Part shown: positions 63,376 to 64,000 of the stretch, piece after piece
How positions within the stretch are numbered: position 1 is the first letter of the stretch
Layout: each line of letters begins with the position of its first letter
DNA from: Cupriavidus basilensis
GTDB taxonomy: Bacteria > Pseudomonadota > Gammaproteobacteria > Burkholderiales > Burkholderiaceae
Direction of reading: 5' to 3'
Length of the DNA stretch: 64,000 bases
NCBI RefSeq assembly: GCF_000876015.1
Contig: NZ_BBQM01000012.1
Span: forward strand, 372,001 to 436,000
Notes under the pieces: generated by a model
Told to the model about the DNA's origin: nothing
The model's input: only the letters and a program-made list of their open reading frames with translations
Databases searched by the model: none
Made by a program: the position numbers and the translations under genes

Positions 63376-64000
63376 ATGAATCCCAGCAACACCCTCACCG
63401 TGGCCGGCGAGGCCACCCGCCGCAGCAACGTCCGCTACTGGATCCTGCTGATGATCTTCGTGGTGACGACGGTCAACTACGCCGACCGCGCCACGCTCTC
63501 CATCACCGGCCCGGCCATGCGCCAGGAGTTCGGCTTCGACGCCGTGCAGATGGGCTTCATCTTCTCCGCCTTCAGCTGGGCCTACGTGATGGCGCAGATC
63601 CCGGGCGGCTGGCTGCTCGACCGCTTTGGCGCGCGCCGCATCTATGCGTGCAGCATCTTCCTGTGGTCGCTGTTCACGCTGCTGCAGGGTTTTATCGGCG
63701 TGTTCGCCACGGTCGGCGCGGCCGTGACCACGCTGTTCGTGCTGCGCTTCGCCGTCGGGCTGGCGGAGTCGCCGGCGTTCCCGGCCAACGCCAAGGTCGT
63801 GGCAAGCTGGTTCCCCACGGCCGAGCGCGGCACCGCCTCGGCCATCTTCAATTCCGCGCAGTACTTCGCCGCGGTGCTGTTCACGCCGCTGATGGCGTGG
63901 CTCACGCATGCGCTCGGCTGGTATCACGTCTATATGTGGATGGGCGCGTTCGGCATGGTGCTGGCGGGCCTGTGGCTCAAGGTGGTGCGCAGCCCGGCCA
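63376..64000 (+). CDS. MFS sugar-acid transporter (GudP/GarP-like), truncated by window end
   Basis: The first 208 residues of a 12-helix MFS transporter of the anion:cation symporter family; the frame is open at the window end. VRYWILLMIFVVTTVNYADRATLSI is helix 1, GGWLLDRFGARRIYACS motif A, and GLAESPAFPANAKVVASWFPTAERGTASAIFNSAQYF is typical of D-glucarate/galactarate carriers. GGAG lies six bases before the ATG. Divergent from kdgD, with shared operators, so the role is uptake of D-glucarate or galactarate. Confidence 0.88.
   Translation, partial: MNPSNTLTVAGEATRRSNVRYWILLMIFVVTTVNYADRATLSITGPAMRQEFGFDAVQMGFIFSAFSWAYVMAQIPGGWLLDRFGARRIYACSIFLWSLFTLLQGFIGVFATVGAAVTTLFVLRFAVGLAESPAFPANAKVVASWFPTAERGTASAIFNSAQYFAAVLFTPLMAWLTHALGWYHVYMWMGAFGMVLAGLWLKVVRSPA

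Overview
This window is a 64 kb piece of a high-GC chromosome with almost only single-copy metabolic and regulatory genes. Gene content (glmS beside an Lrp-type regulator, opgGH, Bug-type solute receptor, ATP-dependent acetone carboxylase, Ala/Lys-rich histone-like protein) and the recurrent ribosome-binding motif AGGAGACA point to a betaproteobacterium of the Burkholderiaceae, most likely Cupriavidus or Ralstonia. That assignment is inference from content, not from a marker gene. I saw no rRNA, tRNA, prophage, insertion sequence or CRISPR array.

Layout. 0.2-7 kb: a MarR regulator with an isochorismatase-like hydrolase, a candidate free-standing small RNA just downstream of glmS, glmS divergent from an Lrp regulator, a CBS-domain protein, and a MazEF-type toxin-antitoxin module next to the remnant of a second antitoxin. 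7-14.6 kb: two divergent units around an RpiR regulator that together look like a complete route from an (N-acylated) amino sugar acid, best fit D-glucosaminate, to pyruvate and glyceraldehyde-3-phosphate: GntP permease, RidA, D-aminoacylase-type deacylase, fold-III PLP deaminase, KDG kinase, KDPG aldolase. 14.7-19.7 kb: ClsC-like phospholipase D, an entericidin lipoprotein, a degenerate GGDEF/EAL protein and a CorC/CNNM transporter. 20-28.5 kb: acetone carboxylase acxABC behind a sigma-54 promoter, followed by its likely enhancer-binding activator and an XRE/MmyB regulator. 28.5-35.2 kb: FMN riboswitch and ribB, an exported protein, and opgGH (osmoregulated periplasmic glucans). 35.3-40.6 kb: exported protein, Bcr/CflA efflux pump, MscS channel, Amt ammonium transporter with a sigma-54 promoter and NtrC-like sites, and HU. 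40.8-50.8 kb: thioesterase, CreA, two SDRs and an acyl-CoA synthetase, TraB-like protein, arylamine N-acetyltransferase with a Crp/Fnr regulator, Mpo1-like protein, LysR, and HglS (2-oxoadipate decarboxylase). 50.8-57.2 kb: two-component system with a PepSY protein, HU/H1-like protein, FMN-binding glutamate synthase-like protein, nitroreductase. 57.5-64 kb: Bug receptor, quinone oxidoreductase and class III CoA-transferase under a divergent LysR, then 5-dehydro-4-deoxyglucarate dehydratase divergent from a truncated sugar-acid MFS permease, with matching 14-bp operator copies in front of both.

The most interesting items are the candidate anti-Shine-Dalgarno small RNA (about 2224-2289, minus strand), whose C/U-rich 5' part is complementary to the AGGAGACA ribosome-binding sites of many genes in this same window; the proposed glucosaminate pathway; the 19-bp-periodic repeat array between acxC and the activator gene; and several well-formed operators and sigma-54 promoters. 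All functional calls are from reading the sequence; none was checked by database search.
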